Shown: piece after piece, positions 20,711 through 31,210 of the stretch | Layout of the letters: every line of letters starts with the position of its first letter | How positions within the stretch are numbered: the first letter of the stretch is position 1 | Assembly (NCBI RefSeq): GCF_042477335.2 | Contig: NC_091262.1 | Span: forward strand, 39,529,001-39,593,000 | Source: Ovis canadensis | Taxonomy: Eukaryota; Chordata; Mammalia; Artiodactyla; Bovidae | Direction of reading: 5' to 3' | Length of the DNA: 64,000 bases | The notes under the pieces: model-generated | Databases searched by the model: none | Seen by the model: only the letters and a program-made list of their open reading frames with translations | What the model was told of the DNA's origin: nothing | Position numbers and translations under genes: made by a program

Positions 20711-21159
20711 GTCAGGCTCTCTTAGAGCAAAGGAGGCAAATTCACACCTAGAATGGAAGCCACTCTTCCCACACAATAGTGATAAGTATTCCTACTTTAT
20801 TCCTGTCTTTTTGAATAACTCATGTCTCTGTGATTTTTGTGTATCATAAAACAAAGTGATATAGCCATATTAACATTTTAGTATCTGTTTATAAAATGCA
20901 ATTGTTGTGATATATTGCTTTGTAAGCTGTTTTTCTTCTCAAAGCTTAAAACTTGGACATTTCTCTTCTTTAAACCTTCATCAGCAATATTTTTAATGGC
21001 TCTGCAGTGTATCATTGGTATAATAATGCCAGTCCCCTGTCGTTATGTGGCTGTATTTCACCAGATAACACCAATTATCACTATGAAAACAGCCCCATGC
21101 CGAACATCCCTGTATATAACTCTGGGCAAATAGCTTACGTTATTTCACTAGGATGATGG

Positions 21160-21204
21160 TGTTGCTGTTCAATTGCTAAGTCATATCTGACTCTTTGCAA
21201 AATT
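21160..21204 (-). mobile_element. BovA fragment cut by ERV-A
   Basis: Short antisense BovA start ('caattgctaagtcatatctg', 'actctttgcaa'), immediately left of the ERV-A target site. Confidence 0.6.
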
Positions 21205-21209
21205 CCTGC
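21205..21209. repeat. ERV-A target-site duplication, left (CCTGC)
   Basis: CCTGC directly precedes TGTTAGAACC of the 5' LTR; the identical CCTGC at 28915-28919 directly follows the ...ATAACA end of the 3' LTR. Confidence 0.85.
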
Positions 21210-21602
21210 TGTTAGAACCAAACTGAAGCCAGGACAGGCTCTAAGGGGCAGGCTAAGCCTGAGGAAAGCTGAGGCTCTGGGAACTCCCGCAGGCAGTGTA
21301 GCTAGACCAATCAAAAAAATCCCTGTAGCCCCCCCGCCCGCGCCAGACCCGAGCCAATCCAGATAGGGATGCGAGGTTTAAAAGTCCTGCGCGCGTACGG
21401 TTTAACCAATCAGCTATGCTGTTACAGAAATAAAGAACCGTCTGTATAAAAGTATATGTGATTCAGAACTTGGGGCCCTTGTCGAATTCCAAGGATGAGA
21501 CCTGGGCCCTGACTCGATCTAGTAATAAACCCCTTTATGCTTTTGCATTGCTGTGGACGTCTTATTCTCTCAGTTTTGGGGACTCGGACTCTGGGCATAA
21601 TA
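21210..21602 (+). mobile_element. ERV-A 5' LTR
   Basis: A 393-bp LTR, start TGTTAG, end ...CATAATA (a TA in place of the canonical CA seen in the partner LTR). U3 has two CCAAT-type 'accaatca' motifs, TATAAA at 21445-21450 and AATAAA at 21524-21529. By eye it differs from the 3' LTR (28515-28914) at roughly 25-30 positions plus a small indel, so the insertion is old. It could still act as a promoter or poly-A site in sense orientation; nothing here shows that it does. Confidence 0.95.
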
Positions 21603-21604
21603 TT

Positions 21605-21622
21605 TGGGGGCTCGTCCGGGAT
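21605..21622 (+). promoter_or_regulatory. ERV-A primer binding site, tRNA-Pro
   Basis: TGGGGGCTCGTCCGGGAT lies two bases after the LTR and is complementary to the 3' end of tRNA-Pro, the primer type used by many gammaretroviruses. This places ERV-A in class I. Confidence 0.93.
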
Positions 21623-22041
21623 CCCTTTAACTGGAAAGAATAACACTCTCCCGGTAGAAGGGGTTTCCTCACTTGGAAGAAAGCTATCTGAACACCGGTG
21701 TTAAGTTTGGTTAGCCAGTGTAAGACCGAGGCCCAGCTAACACGCTGGAAGGCAGCTGGCTCTGGTGAGAAGAGAGCTCTTGCCAGGCTTAATCAGGGGC
21801 GAATTAGTCGTCTTAGCCGGTGTAAGGCCGAGGCCCGGCAACGTCCTGGGAAGGCGGCTGGCTCTGTGAACGCCTTGTTGGTAAGATAACCTAGGGGGAT
21901 AGAAGGGTTCAGGGGGCCCAGGAAGACCTAGTACTGTGTTCTCGGCCGAGGTTTGTCTCTTCTGTTCGCATCTTTGTGTGTGCCGGCATTGTCACTGCTC
22001 TCTGTGTGTTCGTCTTGTCTCCTGTGTTCTATCCTGTAATC

Positions 22042-22430
22042 ATGGGGCAAGAGACTTCCACTCCGTTGTCCCTTAGGACTGACCATTTTTCTGATTTTAA
22101 GTCTAGAGCACAGAATCTATCGGTGCTGGTGAAGAAGAACAAATTAATAACTTTTTGCAGCGCAGGATGGCCGACCTTCCATGTAGGCTGGCCCTCAGAA
22201 GGCACCTTTGACTTGGGACCTGTACACCAAGTCCGAGATATCATCTTCCGACTGCGGATCGGACACCCTGACTGAGCCCCGACCCCCCTCCTTGGGTAAA
22301 ACCTTTTTTTTTGCCTCAACAGGGATTTTCTACCCCTCAGGTGTTGGCAACACATGTAAGAAAGAACCCAAAGAATCTCAAGGAGCCTGAACCAACGGCG
22401 CCGCTATATACCCCATCTTGCGGGGGGAAT
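22042..22430 (+). pseudogene. ERV-A gag remnant (matrix region)
   Basis: ATG at 22042 opens a frame whose N-terminus has the Gly-2 expected for a myristoylated gammaretroviral matrix protein, and its next ~75 residues resemble that domain. The frame stops at 22273-22275. Gag-like text goes on in shifted frames, including a proline-rich piece near 22395-22420, until ERV-B starts at 22431. The coding potential is lost. Confidence 0.8.
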
Positions 22431-22782
22431 TGTTAGGGGAAGCACACTGATTGAAACCGCCCCACCCTGGCCAGGTACCATAGTAACCATTTGCATGAGT
22501 TGTTTTATCACAGGAGATCCTGATAAAGAATATGGAACTAATAAGCCTCCGCCAACTGGAAGAGTTCGGGAAAGGTTTAAAGGAGACACCGCATGTACAT
22601 TGTGAGCCACGCGGCAGAGCAGTTCTCCTGGGTTTCCTTACCCTGCTGCTCTCCACCCGGGTGCCCTTTCCCAATAAAATCTCTTGCTTTGTCAGCACAT
22701 ATGTCTCCTCAGACAATTCATTTCTGAGTGTTAGGCAAGAGCCCAGTTTCGGGCCCTGGAAGGGGTCCCTCCTCCTGCAACA
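22431..22782 (+). mobile_element. ERV-B LTR, copy 1
   Basis: A 352-bp LTR from TGTTAGGGGAAGCACACTG to ...CTGCAACA, with AATAAA near 22673. It is collinear with the LTR at 57429-58199 but lacks about 130 bp of U3 present there (57590-57735). It joins ERV-A gag sequence directly on its left. Confidence 0.92.
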
Positions 22783-22784
22783 AA

Positions 22785-22802
22785 TGATGACTCTGGTGGG
22801 AT
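22785..22802 (+). promoter_or_regulatory. ERV-B primer binding site, tRNA-Arg-like
   Basis: TGATGACTCTGGTGGGAT lies two bases after the LTR. It differs at one or two positions from the complement of tRNA-Arg(UCU); copy 2 at 58202-58219 keeps GGCGACTCTGGTGGGGAT. Both copies point to an arginine tRNA primer. Confidence 0.7.
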
Positions 22803-23334
22803 TCTTCTTCGCCGAGACTGACATCCTGACCACTTGGGGTACTCAGGGGCCAGCTTGCCTGCCAATGGACCAGACCCAGCGGCCGCAACTGGGACCCTTT
22901 TGTCCCTGGTCTCCTCCTGACACGGACAACTGGCCAGAGTGCCCCGACCAGTAAGAAACTAAAAACTTCATTGATCTCTCTCCCCTTCCCTCTCTGTCTC
23001 CTCTCCTTAACCTTTCCTATCCTTCCCTGTTTTTCTAGTCCCCTGGTCCTAGATGCAGAAATCTGGTCGAAGGGCCCTCAGCCTGAGCTAAGGATTGGAG
23101 ACTGATCACCTCCTCTTGGCAGAAAACTCAAATTCTGGTTCTGATTTCTGGTCGGGCCAAGTTCCAGTCCTCCCTTCTCTGGAAGCCCAGGGAAAAGTCC
23201 CGTAAGGCCTGGGTATCTATAGGTGGCAGGAGACGTCTGTAAGGCCACCCCTTTTGCCCCCTCTCCCGCCTCCTCCCCCTTCTTATTTCAACCTGGCTTC
23301 CTTTCCTCCCTTAAAATCTTTGATGTTACGGAAA

Positions 23335-23400
23335 GGCTTGGTGGGCTACAGTCCACAGGTCGCAAACAGTCTGATACGACTGAGCGACTTCACCTTCACT
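23335..23400 (+). mobile_element. BovA scrap
   Basis: 'ggcttggtgggctacagtcc' and 'acgactgagcgacttcacct', the end of a BovA unit. Copy 2 of ERV-B has different, non-SINE sequence in this place (58745-58855), so here an insertion was accompanied by a deletion. Confidence 0.75.
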
Positions 23401-23834
23401 CTGATGAGGACTGCCGGGTTTATATGTGTGTGTTTTAACTCTGTGATCTGTGTAGTGATTTTTGATGGCCATTTTGCTTTGTCTGGCCACCATGTGGTTT
23501 AGACCTGCCGCCATTTGTCAGAATTTGATTTTCTTTCCCTGTGCCTTGAGACCAGGGCTGTTAAGAACACTTATCTAGACTATCTCTAACTCCTGACACT
23601 GAGAAGGAAAAAAAAAAAAAAAAGACTTGAAGCTAGATCTCGCACTGTGTCTGTCTAAATATGTCTTGGTATGTCTCTGTCTCTGGGTAATATTTTTGAA
23701 GTTAATTTATATATGAGATCTATTTATTTGGCTTAAAAAAGATAAGCGCTTACAAATCAAGTAATTCTAAATTAAACAATAAATTCCAGGTTTATGTGAA
23801 CTGGGAAATATTCAGTGTTAAATACCTGATATTA

Positions 23835-24284
23835 CAGTTCTGATGAGATGGATGAAACTGGAGCCGATTATACAGAGTGAAGTAAGCCAGAAAGAAAAAC
23901 ACCAATACAGTATACTAACACATATATATGGAATTTAGAAAGATAGCAATGACGACCCTGTATGCAAGACAGCAAAAAAGACACAGATGTGTATAACGGA
24001 CTTTTGGACTCAGAGGGAGAGGGTGGGATGATTTGGGAGAATGTCATTGTAACATGTATACTATCATGTAAGAATCGAATCGCCAGTCTATGTCCGATGC
24101 AGGATACAGCATGCTTGGGGCTGGTGCATGGTGATGACCCAGAGAGATGTTATGGGGAGGGAGGTGGGAGGGGGGTTCATGTTTGGGAACGCATGTACAC
24201 CCGTGGTGGATTCATGTCAATGTATGACAAAACCAATACAGTAATGTAAAGTAAAATAAAGTAAAAATTAAAATTAAAAAAAAA
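23835..24284 (+). mobile_element. Young bovine L1 3' end with TSD
   Basis: 5'-truncated, sense L1 3' UTR from 'cagttctgatgagatggatg' to an A-rich tail. Same sub-family as the L1 at 496-1872. Flanked by an 11-bp direct repeat ACCTGATATTA at 23824-23834 and 24285-24295. Copy 2 of ERV-B (59364-59374) shows the same 11 bp once with no insert, i.e. the empty site. Confidence 0.94.
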
Positions 24285-27200
24285 ACCTGATATTAATGTT
24301 TGTTTGTTGACCTATTTAATATAGACATGTCTTAGAGTACTTAATGTTAAAAAAATATTTTCATTGTACTTAGGTTTAATATGTTAAATATTATATCTGT
24401 TACAAGTTTGTCAACAAAAAAATTACCTCAACTAAAAAACTTCAAAGAAAAATGTAAATGAGATATGAGCTTTTAGATAGACTTTATTAAGAATAATTAT
24501 GCTTTAGGAATGTCTGTCTGAAATTGTCTAAATTGGGGTAACTTGAATTGGGATTGTGCTAAACTAAGTGATGGAAGTTAACTGACTAGCTAGCTCATTT
24601 CCAAATAGAGTAAAATTTTAAAACATTTATTACTGAACATTAGTTTCCTCTTACAAAAATGCTAAAGAAATTTGGGACTGTTAACAACTAAAAATAAGCT
24701 GGCGCAAAAACTTGAATTTGGCTTTTCTCTCTGTTAAAAAGACACACTTTCTTCAGATGTTGAACTGCATTTGACAATAGATTTAAGTTCATTTGCTTCT
24801 TAAATGGTCTGTTCTGTATTTGCCTCTGAAATCCCATATTGTTACTTTGGCTGAGTGAATAGCTATTGTTTCACAGTGACCTATAGTCCCATCTGACTGA
24901 GTGCTCAAAACCTTTCTGATATTTGTTGACAAAACTTCCTAAATTATTCTATGAAGCACTTTTGGCTTCTAGCTAACTTTGGGGTGCTTTGGAGGGCCCC
25001 TGAAGCATCCCAAAGAGAGATATTAAACTGTGTTTATTTGGTTGGTTAAATTACATAAAAAAAGATTATCAAATGAGTAATACATCTGCTCATATTATAA
25101 TGTAGGGTAAAATTACTAATACAGATATCCTAAAAATTATATGGAGTTTTAAACATTCTGATATGTCCTGGTATTTTAATGAAAAACCTGATGACTTCAC
25201 AAAAGTCAGCAAAAGGACTGAATAAACCAGTGAATGTGCTTATAACTTTTATGGTTTCTATCTAAAAAAATTATGAGGTTAAACCTTATGTTTTCAGGGA
25301 GTAGGGAAAATCTTCCTCTCAAACTAATTATGACAATACTTTGGTAAAATTAAACGTTATAAACAAAACAATTATATTTTCTATCTGACTTCTCCAAAAA
25401 TTGGAAGTTCTTAGGTTTCCAGTAAGTCTATCAAATGAGTTAGGAAGGTTATCTCACGAATACAAAAATCTCAAGAAATTTTTAAAACCTTAAAAAGGGA
25501 AAAATTCACCTAGATATGTTAGGCAAAATCTGTGATAAGCCTTTTGTGTGAGATTCCCAGCCCTGTTTTATTTTAAAAGTTCAGTCTGAGACTCTATAAA
25601 TGTTTCAGCAAAATAAAAAAAGCCTATAATCAATTATGGTTATAAAAATCATTAGACCAAAATCAGTAAAAACAGACCTATTTTGCAAACAAACTAGCCT
25701 TAATTTGGTTATATTTAATAAAAATAAGGGTAACTTTAAAGAAAAAAAAAGATATTTCGAAATGTTAAATACCAGTTTTTTAATGGAGGTCTGCATCTAG
25801 TAAGACTCATCTCTTGGATAGTTCTTTGCTGTTATGTAATGTTAATGTAAAATTTAATTAAATTCTTGAACACCCTAAGTTTGTTTCTGAAGCTTATCTC
25901 AGTAATTATCTTTGGATGAAGATCAGATGCCTCATGACCTACAACCACGACTGAAAAAAGACATAATTTAAGGGACTGTCTCCAACATGAATGGAAGGAC
26001 TTTTTTATCAGGAGAAACTACACTACACCAGGATGAGAAGACGATGACATTAGAGGTAACAGCCTCCCCGAGATGCTGGACCTGATTCGTATGATCATTT
26101 ATGTTTTCTTGACTTCTTAGACTTTTGCATATAAGTCAGATGCTTTTCTATCATAGGCCTGATCCTATGCTAGTTTTAAAAATCAATCCAATTGTTGGGT
26201 TTGTGGCCAATAACCTGTGTCTAGTTCTGGGTCACCTTGGTAAATTTCTCTATTACCAGACTCTAACTGGTTGGCCCTGAGAAAATTTACTTAAAAAATT
26301 AAATCATACTAAAGATAATCAGTCTAGTGACACTAAAAAAAACTGGGCTATGTTCCTTATAGATGGTGCCAATATATAATTTCCCTGGAAGATAAAGATT
26401 CTACAGGCAGACTAAGTCAGATAACCTGAAGATATACTGGGCTACATCTAATGGAAGTTCTTAACATAAGTCTTACTTGTGACTTTACTAATACTGCTGG
26501 CTATGTTATTTGTATTTCACCTGTTTTACAAAATTGCTGTTTCTTACACTGAGGCCTCTAATACAATAATATATAGTCCCATATGAGATCGATGATGGTA
26601 ACAGTGTAACTCTAGATATGGCAAAAAGCAACAAGAGGGAATATTTTCCTGGACCAAAAAACTAGTAAGACAGGTGGTCCAGAGAATTTTAGATACTGTT
26701 TCATGGCCTAGTCCAGTAACAGCACATTGAGTGGCCTGTTTACCTGAAAATGGACACTCTCAGCACCCTGGGATAAAATGGTCATGATGTGCCCGCCTCA
26801 TAATCATGGTCAAGTTTATGAGCAAAAAGGGGCTCTGCCAACTGAAGACTGACACTCGCCATCTGCATCTACAAGGATTAAATCATGGCCGCTGCAACTG
26901 CTGACTTTAAACGCCCCTGAAAGGAGTTCAGGGTAAAAATCAGAAATGAGGCACTCTGTGCTCTGGGAAAAACTAGCAAAACAGGCCATCAGATAGATCT
27001 TTTCAGGAAAAGATTTTATGAGTCCCAATTCTTGCATCTTCTCATATCTAGAAAAACACTGTCATTAACGGTAAAATCTGCTTTGGCTATTAAAAAATAG
27101 TTTACAATTAAAAGTCAAAATAGAGTAGCTATGGTTCAGATATCCTGGGAAATAACTAGGTGATGCTATGGGTGTACTTTCTGATTAGACCTTGTATTGC

Positions 27201-28139
27201 TAAACACTTGAGTTTTCTGAGTCGTGTCAGGCTTGGATGCTGCCATTTTCAAAACAATGTCTGCTGGAAGCTACTAACCTTACTTTTTATAAAACTAGGC
27301 AACTGGCTACATGGCTACAAGTCTCCCTGAAGTGCCAGGTCCAGACTGGGTTTCAGACCTATTCTTCTAAAAAGAAATGAGATTAGGATTTTAATCATAC
27401 AAGACTCAGATCTAAAACCTGAAACTCAGAAATACTTCCGATTCAGTGTCTATACTCCAAGCTGGGGCAGTCCTATGCCCCATTTTGACAGAAAGTTATC
27501 ATAGTCATTTTTGCCTAGTTCCCTAAAATTAAAACTGAGCAGGACTCTGGGGCTCTGGAGTACAGATCTGCTCTGTGTTCTCCATTTCTTATCTGTAAGA
27601 TACAGACTTTGTTCAGCCTCCTTGGCCTTCCCTGAATTCCGAAGCATGGCTTCAAACAATTGCTACTCAGGGAAGGGAGGGGATACAAAACCAGAAACTA
27701 TCACAGGTTGGTGCAGCCTCCAGACAGAGTCCTGGTTCCTACTCAAATATGCATAACAATGTCTTTGAGCCCCCACCCAGCTAAAAGACTTCAGACTGAA
27801 CGCAAGATTCTTGGAGCACTGCTCTGTTGCCTCACCACCAACCAATCAGAAGCGGTCACAAACCCTGTAACCCTCACCCCAAATGTTGCCTTCTGTTTCC
27901 AGGGACCAGAGATGACCATCCTGTTAGGTCTCTTGTTTGGCCCTTGTCTATTTCATCTCTGAGAGAGACCAACTAAATTGCTGCCACTACAAGGGTAAAA
28001 GCTGGTTTCAGATGTGAAAAACCCCAACTTAGATCAGGTAGAGAGACTTCTGCTCTGCTAGGCAGGCCTACGCCCATGCACAGCAGAAAGAAATTACAAA
28101 AGAAAGAGACCTCCGCCCCAATTCCCAAAAAGTATCTTG

Positions 28140-28500
28140 AGTATGAAGTCTCTCAGGGGGCCTATGTGCTGTGTTAAAGAAAAAACATTGTTTTTATGTA
28201 AATCACTCAGGGGTAATCAGGGAGTCCCTGGCCAAGATAAAAAAAGGGCTAAAAAAAAAAAAAAAGTCTCAAAATTAATTTGAGTCCTGGTTCCAACAGT
28301 CCCTGTGGTTAACAATGCTAATTTCTACCCTGGTGGGCCCTCTAATAGTGCTACTATTAATACTTACTTTTGGTCCATGCATAATAACTAAGCTCGTTGC
28401 CTTTGTAAAAGACCGCGTCAATACTGTCCAACTGATGGTACTGAGGCAACAGTATCAGGCCCTGCCCCAAAATAAAGAGAAAGATTCCTCTATGTAGCTA
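28140..28500 (+). pseudogene. ERV-A env TM remnant
   Basis: End of a gammaretroviral envelope transmembrane subunit. A cysteine motif at 28165-28191 reads C-x6-H-C where the family normally has C-x6-C-C, so the cysteine used for the SU-TM bond is changed. An A-run (28253-28265) and an in-frame TAA (28276-28278) break the frame. The frame 28315-28497 then encodes the hydrophobic membrane anchor and cytoplasmic tail, and stops just before the polypurine tract. It supports class I assignment of the outer provirus and is not expressible as a whole protein. Confidence 0.82.
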
Positions 28501-28514
28501 AAGACAGGGGGGAA
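28501..28514 (+). promoter_or_regulatory. ERV-A polypurine tract
   Basis: AAGACAGGGGGGAA directly abuts the TGTTAG start of the 3' LTR; this is the site of plus-strand priming in retroviruses. Confidence 0.85.
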
Positions 28515-28914
28515 TGTTAGAACCAAACTGAAGCCAGGACAGGCTCTAAGGGGCAGGCTAGGCCTGAGAAAAGCTGAGGCTCTGGAAACTCTCGCAGGCA
28601 GTGTAGCTAGACCAATCAAAAAAATCCCCGTAGCCCCCTGCCCACGCCAGACCCGAGCCAATCCAGATAGGGATGCGAGGTTTAAAAGTCCCGCGCGCGC
28701 AAACGGTTTAACCAATCGGCTATGCTGTTACAGAAACAAAGAACCGTCTGTATAAAAGTATATGTGGTTCAAAACTCGGGGCCCTTGTCGGATTACACTG
28801 TGCTGGATGAAACCCGGGCCCTGGCTCGAGCTAGTAATAAACACCTTTATGCTTTTGCATTGCTGTGAACGTCCTATTCTCTCAGTTTTGGGGACTCGAA
28901 CTCTGGACATAACA
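28515..28914 (+). mobile_element. ERV-A 3' LTR
   Basis: A 400-bp LTR, TGTTAG...ATAACA, followed by the CCTGC duplication at 28915-28919. TATAAA near 28751 and AATAAA near 28837. Its sequence is clearly the partner of 21210-21602. Confidence 0.95.
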
Positions 28915-28933
28915 CCTGCAAGTAAAAACACAG

Positions 28934-29110
28934 GGTTGGGACATCCCTGGGGTCCAGCGGTAAAGAAACCACCTTCCAATGCAGGGGACTCAGGTTCAAT
29001 CCCTGGTCAGGGAACTAAGATCCTATATGCGGTGGAGCAACTAAGTCTGCACACTCTGGAGTCCACACACAGTAACTGAGCCCACATAGCCGAATTTAAA
29101 GAAACAAAAA
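28934..29110 (+). mobile_element. CHR-type SINE
   Basis: Sense CHR: 'catccctggggtccagcggt', 'ttcaatccctggtcagggaa', ending in an A-rich tail at 29098-29130. Confidence 0.8.
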
Positions 29111-29134
29111 AATCCAACCAAAAACAACAACAAA

Positions 29135-29550
29135 ATGCACAGCGTCAAAAGTCATATAAAATTACAAGATTTCTGTTATATTTTGCCAAAGTGCTTTCCA
29201 GAAAGACTGAAAATTTTATAACCTCACAGCAGTATATGCATATGTGCATGCTCAGTTGCTCAGTCATGTCCGACTCTGCGACCCTGTGGACTGTAGTCTG
29301 CCAAGTTTCTCTGTCCATGGAATTCCCCAGGCAAGAAAACTGGGGTGGGTTGCCAAACTCAGAGCCCAACTCACTATGATTATTCTAAGTTTTTTTATCA
29401 CTCCCATGGTTGGACTTGCAGCTCTGTGATGATACATGAAGCTAACTTTTTCTCGTACGTTTATGGCTATTTGTGCCTTTTCCTTTATGAATTACCTATT
29501 CACATCCTTTTTTCCTTTTCCTTGGGCATATGTCATCGCTTTCTTATTGG
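29135..29550 (-). mobile_element. Old L1 ORF2 fragment
   Basis: Weak antisense L1M-like text on both sides of a SINE ('tttgccaaagtgctttccag', then 'ttatgaattacctattcac', 'cttgggcatatgtcat'). Low identity, so the call is tentative. Confidence 0.4.
29245..29356 (-). mobile_element. BovA SINE
   Basis: Antisense BovA unit ('gctcagtcatgtccgactct', 'ttctctgtccatggaattcc', 'ggtgggttgcca'). Confidence 0.85.
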
Positions 29551-29551
29551 T

Positions 29552-29758
29552 TGTTGTTCAGTCACTAAGTCGTCTCCAACTCTTTACGACCCCATGGGCT
29601 GCAGACTGCTAGACTCCTCTGTCCATGGGGTTTTCCAGGCAAGAATACTGGAGTGGGTTGCCATTTCCTTCTCCAGGGCATCTTCCTGACCCAGGGATCA
29701 AGCCCGAGTCTCCTGCACTGGCAGGCGCATTCTTTACCACTAAGCCACCAAGCTGGCA
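29552..29758 (-). mobile_element. Bov-tA SINE
   Basis: Complete antisense Bov-tA, from 'ttgttcagtcactaagtcgt' to the reversed tRNA head ('gcattctttaccactaagcc'). 29760-30237 contains no feature I recognise. Confidence 0.9.
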
Positions 29759-30237
29759 AAGGGAACTTGCACTAACAGAGGGAGGAACAGAGGTGATGAG
29801 GGACTCCTAGGCCACCCAGGTACTCTGGGCTCATCACCCCGACCCCAGATTTTAGGTCCCTTTCTACAGCACCACTCTGTCTTCTGCGCTAAAGCCACTG
29901 CAGATTAATGGACCTTTAAGAGGAAAATAACTTCCTTTTAGACTGAAAGCCTGGCTGAAGACCGATCATTTTTCATCTCTGATTAAAATGTCTGAAGAGG
30001 AAATTGGAAATAATTCAGCAAAAGGAAGCTCCCACTCTTGAAGCTGTGAATGCAAAGGAAATTTCGAGGAGGTAGTGAAAAAGCAGCTCTCTGCCCTGCC
30101 TGTGTCTCAGAGCAACCAGGCTCTTTCTCATCCATATACATATAGGGCTTGCTGGTAGGTAGAGAGGGGTCACTAGGGTAACTGGAATAGCTTGGACAAG
30201 CAGAACACAAGTGGAATGTGCTTTGGACTCTTAGTCA

Positions 30238-30460
30238 GGGCTTCCCTGATGGCTCAAGAAGTAAAGAATCTGCCTGCCAATGTGGGAGACACAGGAGGCA
30301 TGAATTCAAACCCTGGGTGGGGAAGATCCCCTGGAGGAGGAAACAGCAATCCACTCCAGTATTCTTGCCTGGGAAATCCCATAGACAGAGGAGCCTGCTG
30401 GGCTACAGTCCATGGGGTCACAAAGAGTTGGACACGACTAAACACACATGCACACACGCA
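30238..30460 (+). mobile_element. Bov-tA SINE
   Basis: Complete sense Bov-tA: 'ggcttccctgatggctcaag' to 'gagttggacacgactaaaca', followed by a short (CACA) run. Confidence 0.9.
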
Positions 30461-30529
30461 CTTGGACCCTAGTCACGCTCAGTGTTTCCCTATCGTGCCT
30501 GTGTTACACGTACTTGTTGGAACTACAAA

Positions 30530-30670
30530 TCACCAGTCTTTTTCCCTGGAGCCTGTGATTCAGTATGCCTAAGGTAGGACCAGAAATAAGATGTTTAAAC
30601 AAGGGCCTCAGGTGCTTCTTATGATCTGTCAAGGAGTTGGTTCTGTCCAGCACTTCTCACACTAAAATCC
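30530..30670 (+). mobile_element. MER5-like hAT fragment
   Basis: 'gtgattcagtatgcctaagg' and 'aagggcctcaggtgcttctt' resemble the central part of the MER5/hAT-type repeat. Diverged, tentative. Confidence 0.4.
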
Positions 30671-30724
30671 TCAGAGAAGATCTGACCAAGGAGCTCCATT
30701 TCTGTGGCAGACTAATGTATACAG

Positions 30725-31017
30725 TCAGTCCTGAATATTAATTGGAAGGACTGATGTTGAAGCTGAAACTCCAATACTTTGGCCACCTGATGCGAAGAAC
30801 TTACTTATTTGAAAAGATCCTGATGCTGGAAAAGATGGAAGGCAGGAGGAGAAGGGGACGACAGAGGATGAGATGGTTGGATGGCATTACTGACTCAGTG
30901 GATGTGAGTTTGAGTAAACTCTGGGAGTTGGTGATGAAACAGGGAGGCCTGGCATGCTGCAGTCCATGGGGTTTCAAAGAGTCGGACATGACTGAGCAAC
31001 TGAACTGAACTGAACTG
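30725..31017 (+). mobile_element. BovB 3' end with TSD
   Basis: 5'-truncated BovB tail from 'gtcctgaatattaattggaa' to (CTGAA)n. Flanked by an 11-bp near-perfect duplication, AATGTATACAG (30714-30724) and AATGTACACAG (31018-31028). The tail of this fragment is the region from which the BovA SINE body derives. Confidence 0.9.
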
Positions 31018-31104
31018 AATGTACACAGATCAACATTTTTACCACAAACAAATAAAAACTATGAACAAAACTACATTTTAAAAAAATTCTGTTTATAAAC
31101 AACA

Positions 31105-31210
31105 GGTTCCGTGGTTATAATTCCATGCTCCCAATGCAGAAGGCACAGGTTCCATCCCTGAGCAGGGAAGATTCTTGCCACATGTCGTGGCCAAAAAATA
31201 AAACAAAACA
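31105..31210 (+). mobile_element. CHR-type SINE, diverged
   Basis: 'ggttccatccctgagcaggg' and 'cacatgtcgtggccaaaaaa' match the CHR body in sense. 31215-31585 has nothing I recognise. Confidence 0.65.

Larger units (their letters stand above)
22803..28010 (+). mobile_element. ERV-B internal region, copy 1
   Basis: About 5.2 kb collinear with 58220-63875. A leader with a T/C-rich tract (22975-23040) is followed by long AT-rich sequence without usable frames. I find no recognisable gag or pol motif. The right part (about 25900-28000) has env-like features: a short hydrophobic frame near 27912-27962 resembles the membrane anchor end of a gammaretroviral Env. Compared with copy 2 it lacks several segments (for example after 26015 and after 26295). 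Inserts: a BovA scrap at 23335-23400 and an L1 at 23835-24284. The right boundary with ERV-A env is uncertain (about 27970-28130). Confidence 0.75.
21210..28914 (+). mobile_element. Composite endogenous retrovirus ERV-A (with ERV-B inside)
   Basis: Outer gammaretrovirus-like provirus: 5' LTR, tRNA-Pro site, leader, gag N-terminus (22042-22430), then an abrupt switch at 22431 to an LTR and internal region of a different family (ERV-B), and finally the end of an env gene, a polypurine tract and the matching 3' LTR. CCTGC on both sides shows that the outer LTRs belong to one integration. Most of gag, all of pol and most of env of ERV-A are absent. Because no second ERV-B LTR is present, the middle is either a nested ERV-B that lost its 3' end in a deletion, or a recombinant. 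The element cannot be functional. Confidence 0.9.

Noticed and set aside
22421-22430. CGGGGGGAAT before the ERV-B LTR as a polypurine tract (making that LTR a 3' LTR)
   Set aside because: The text to its left reads as ERV-A gag, and the right side has a primer site and leader, so the LTR acts as a 5' LTR; the G-run is most simply chance.
22532-22954. 140-codon ORF in ERV-B
   Set aside because: It runs through LTR R-U5, primer site and leader, none of which is coding in retroviruses.
27511-27962. Overlapping 80-100-codon ORFs
   Set aside because: They lie in the ERV-B env-like region in shifted frames; only the short hydrophobic piece near 27912-27962 looks meaningful.
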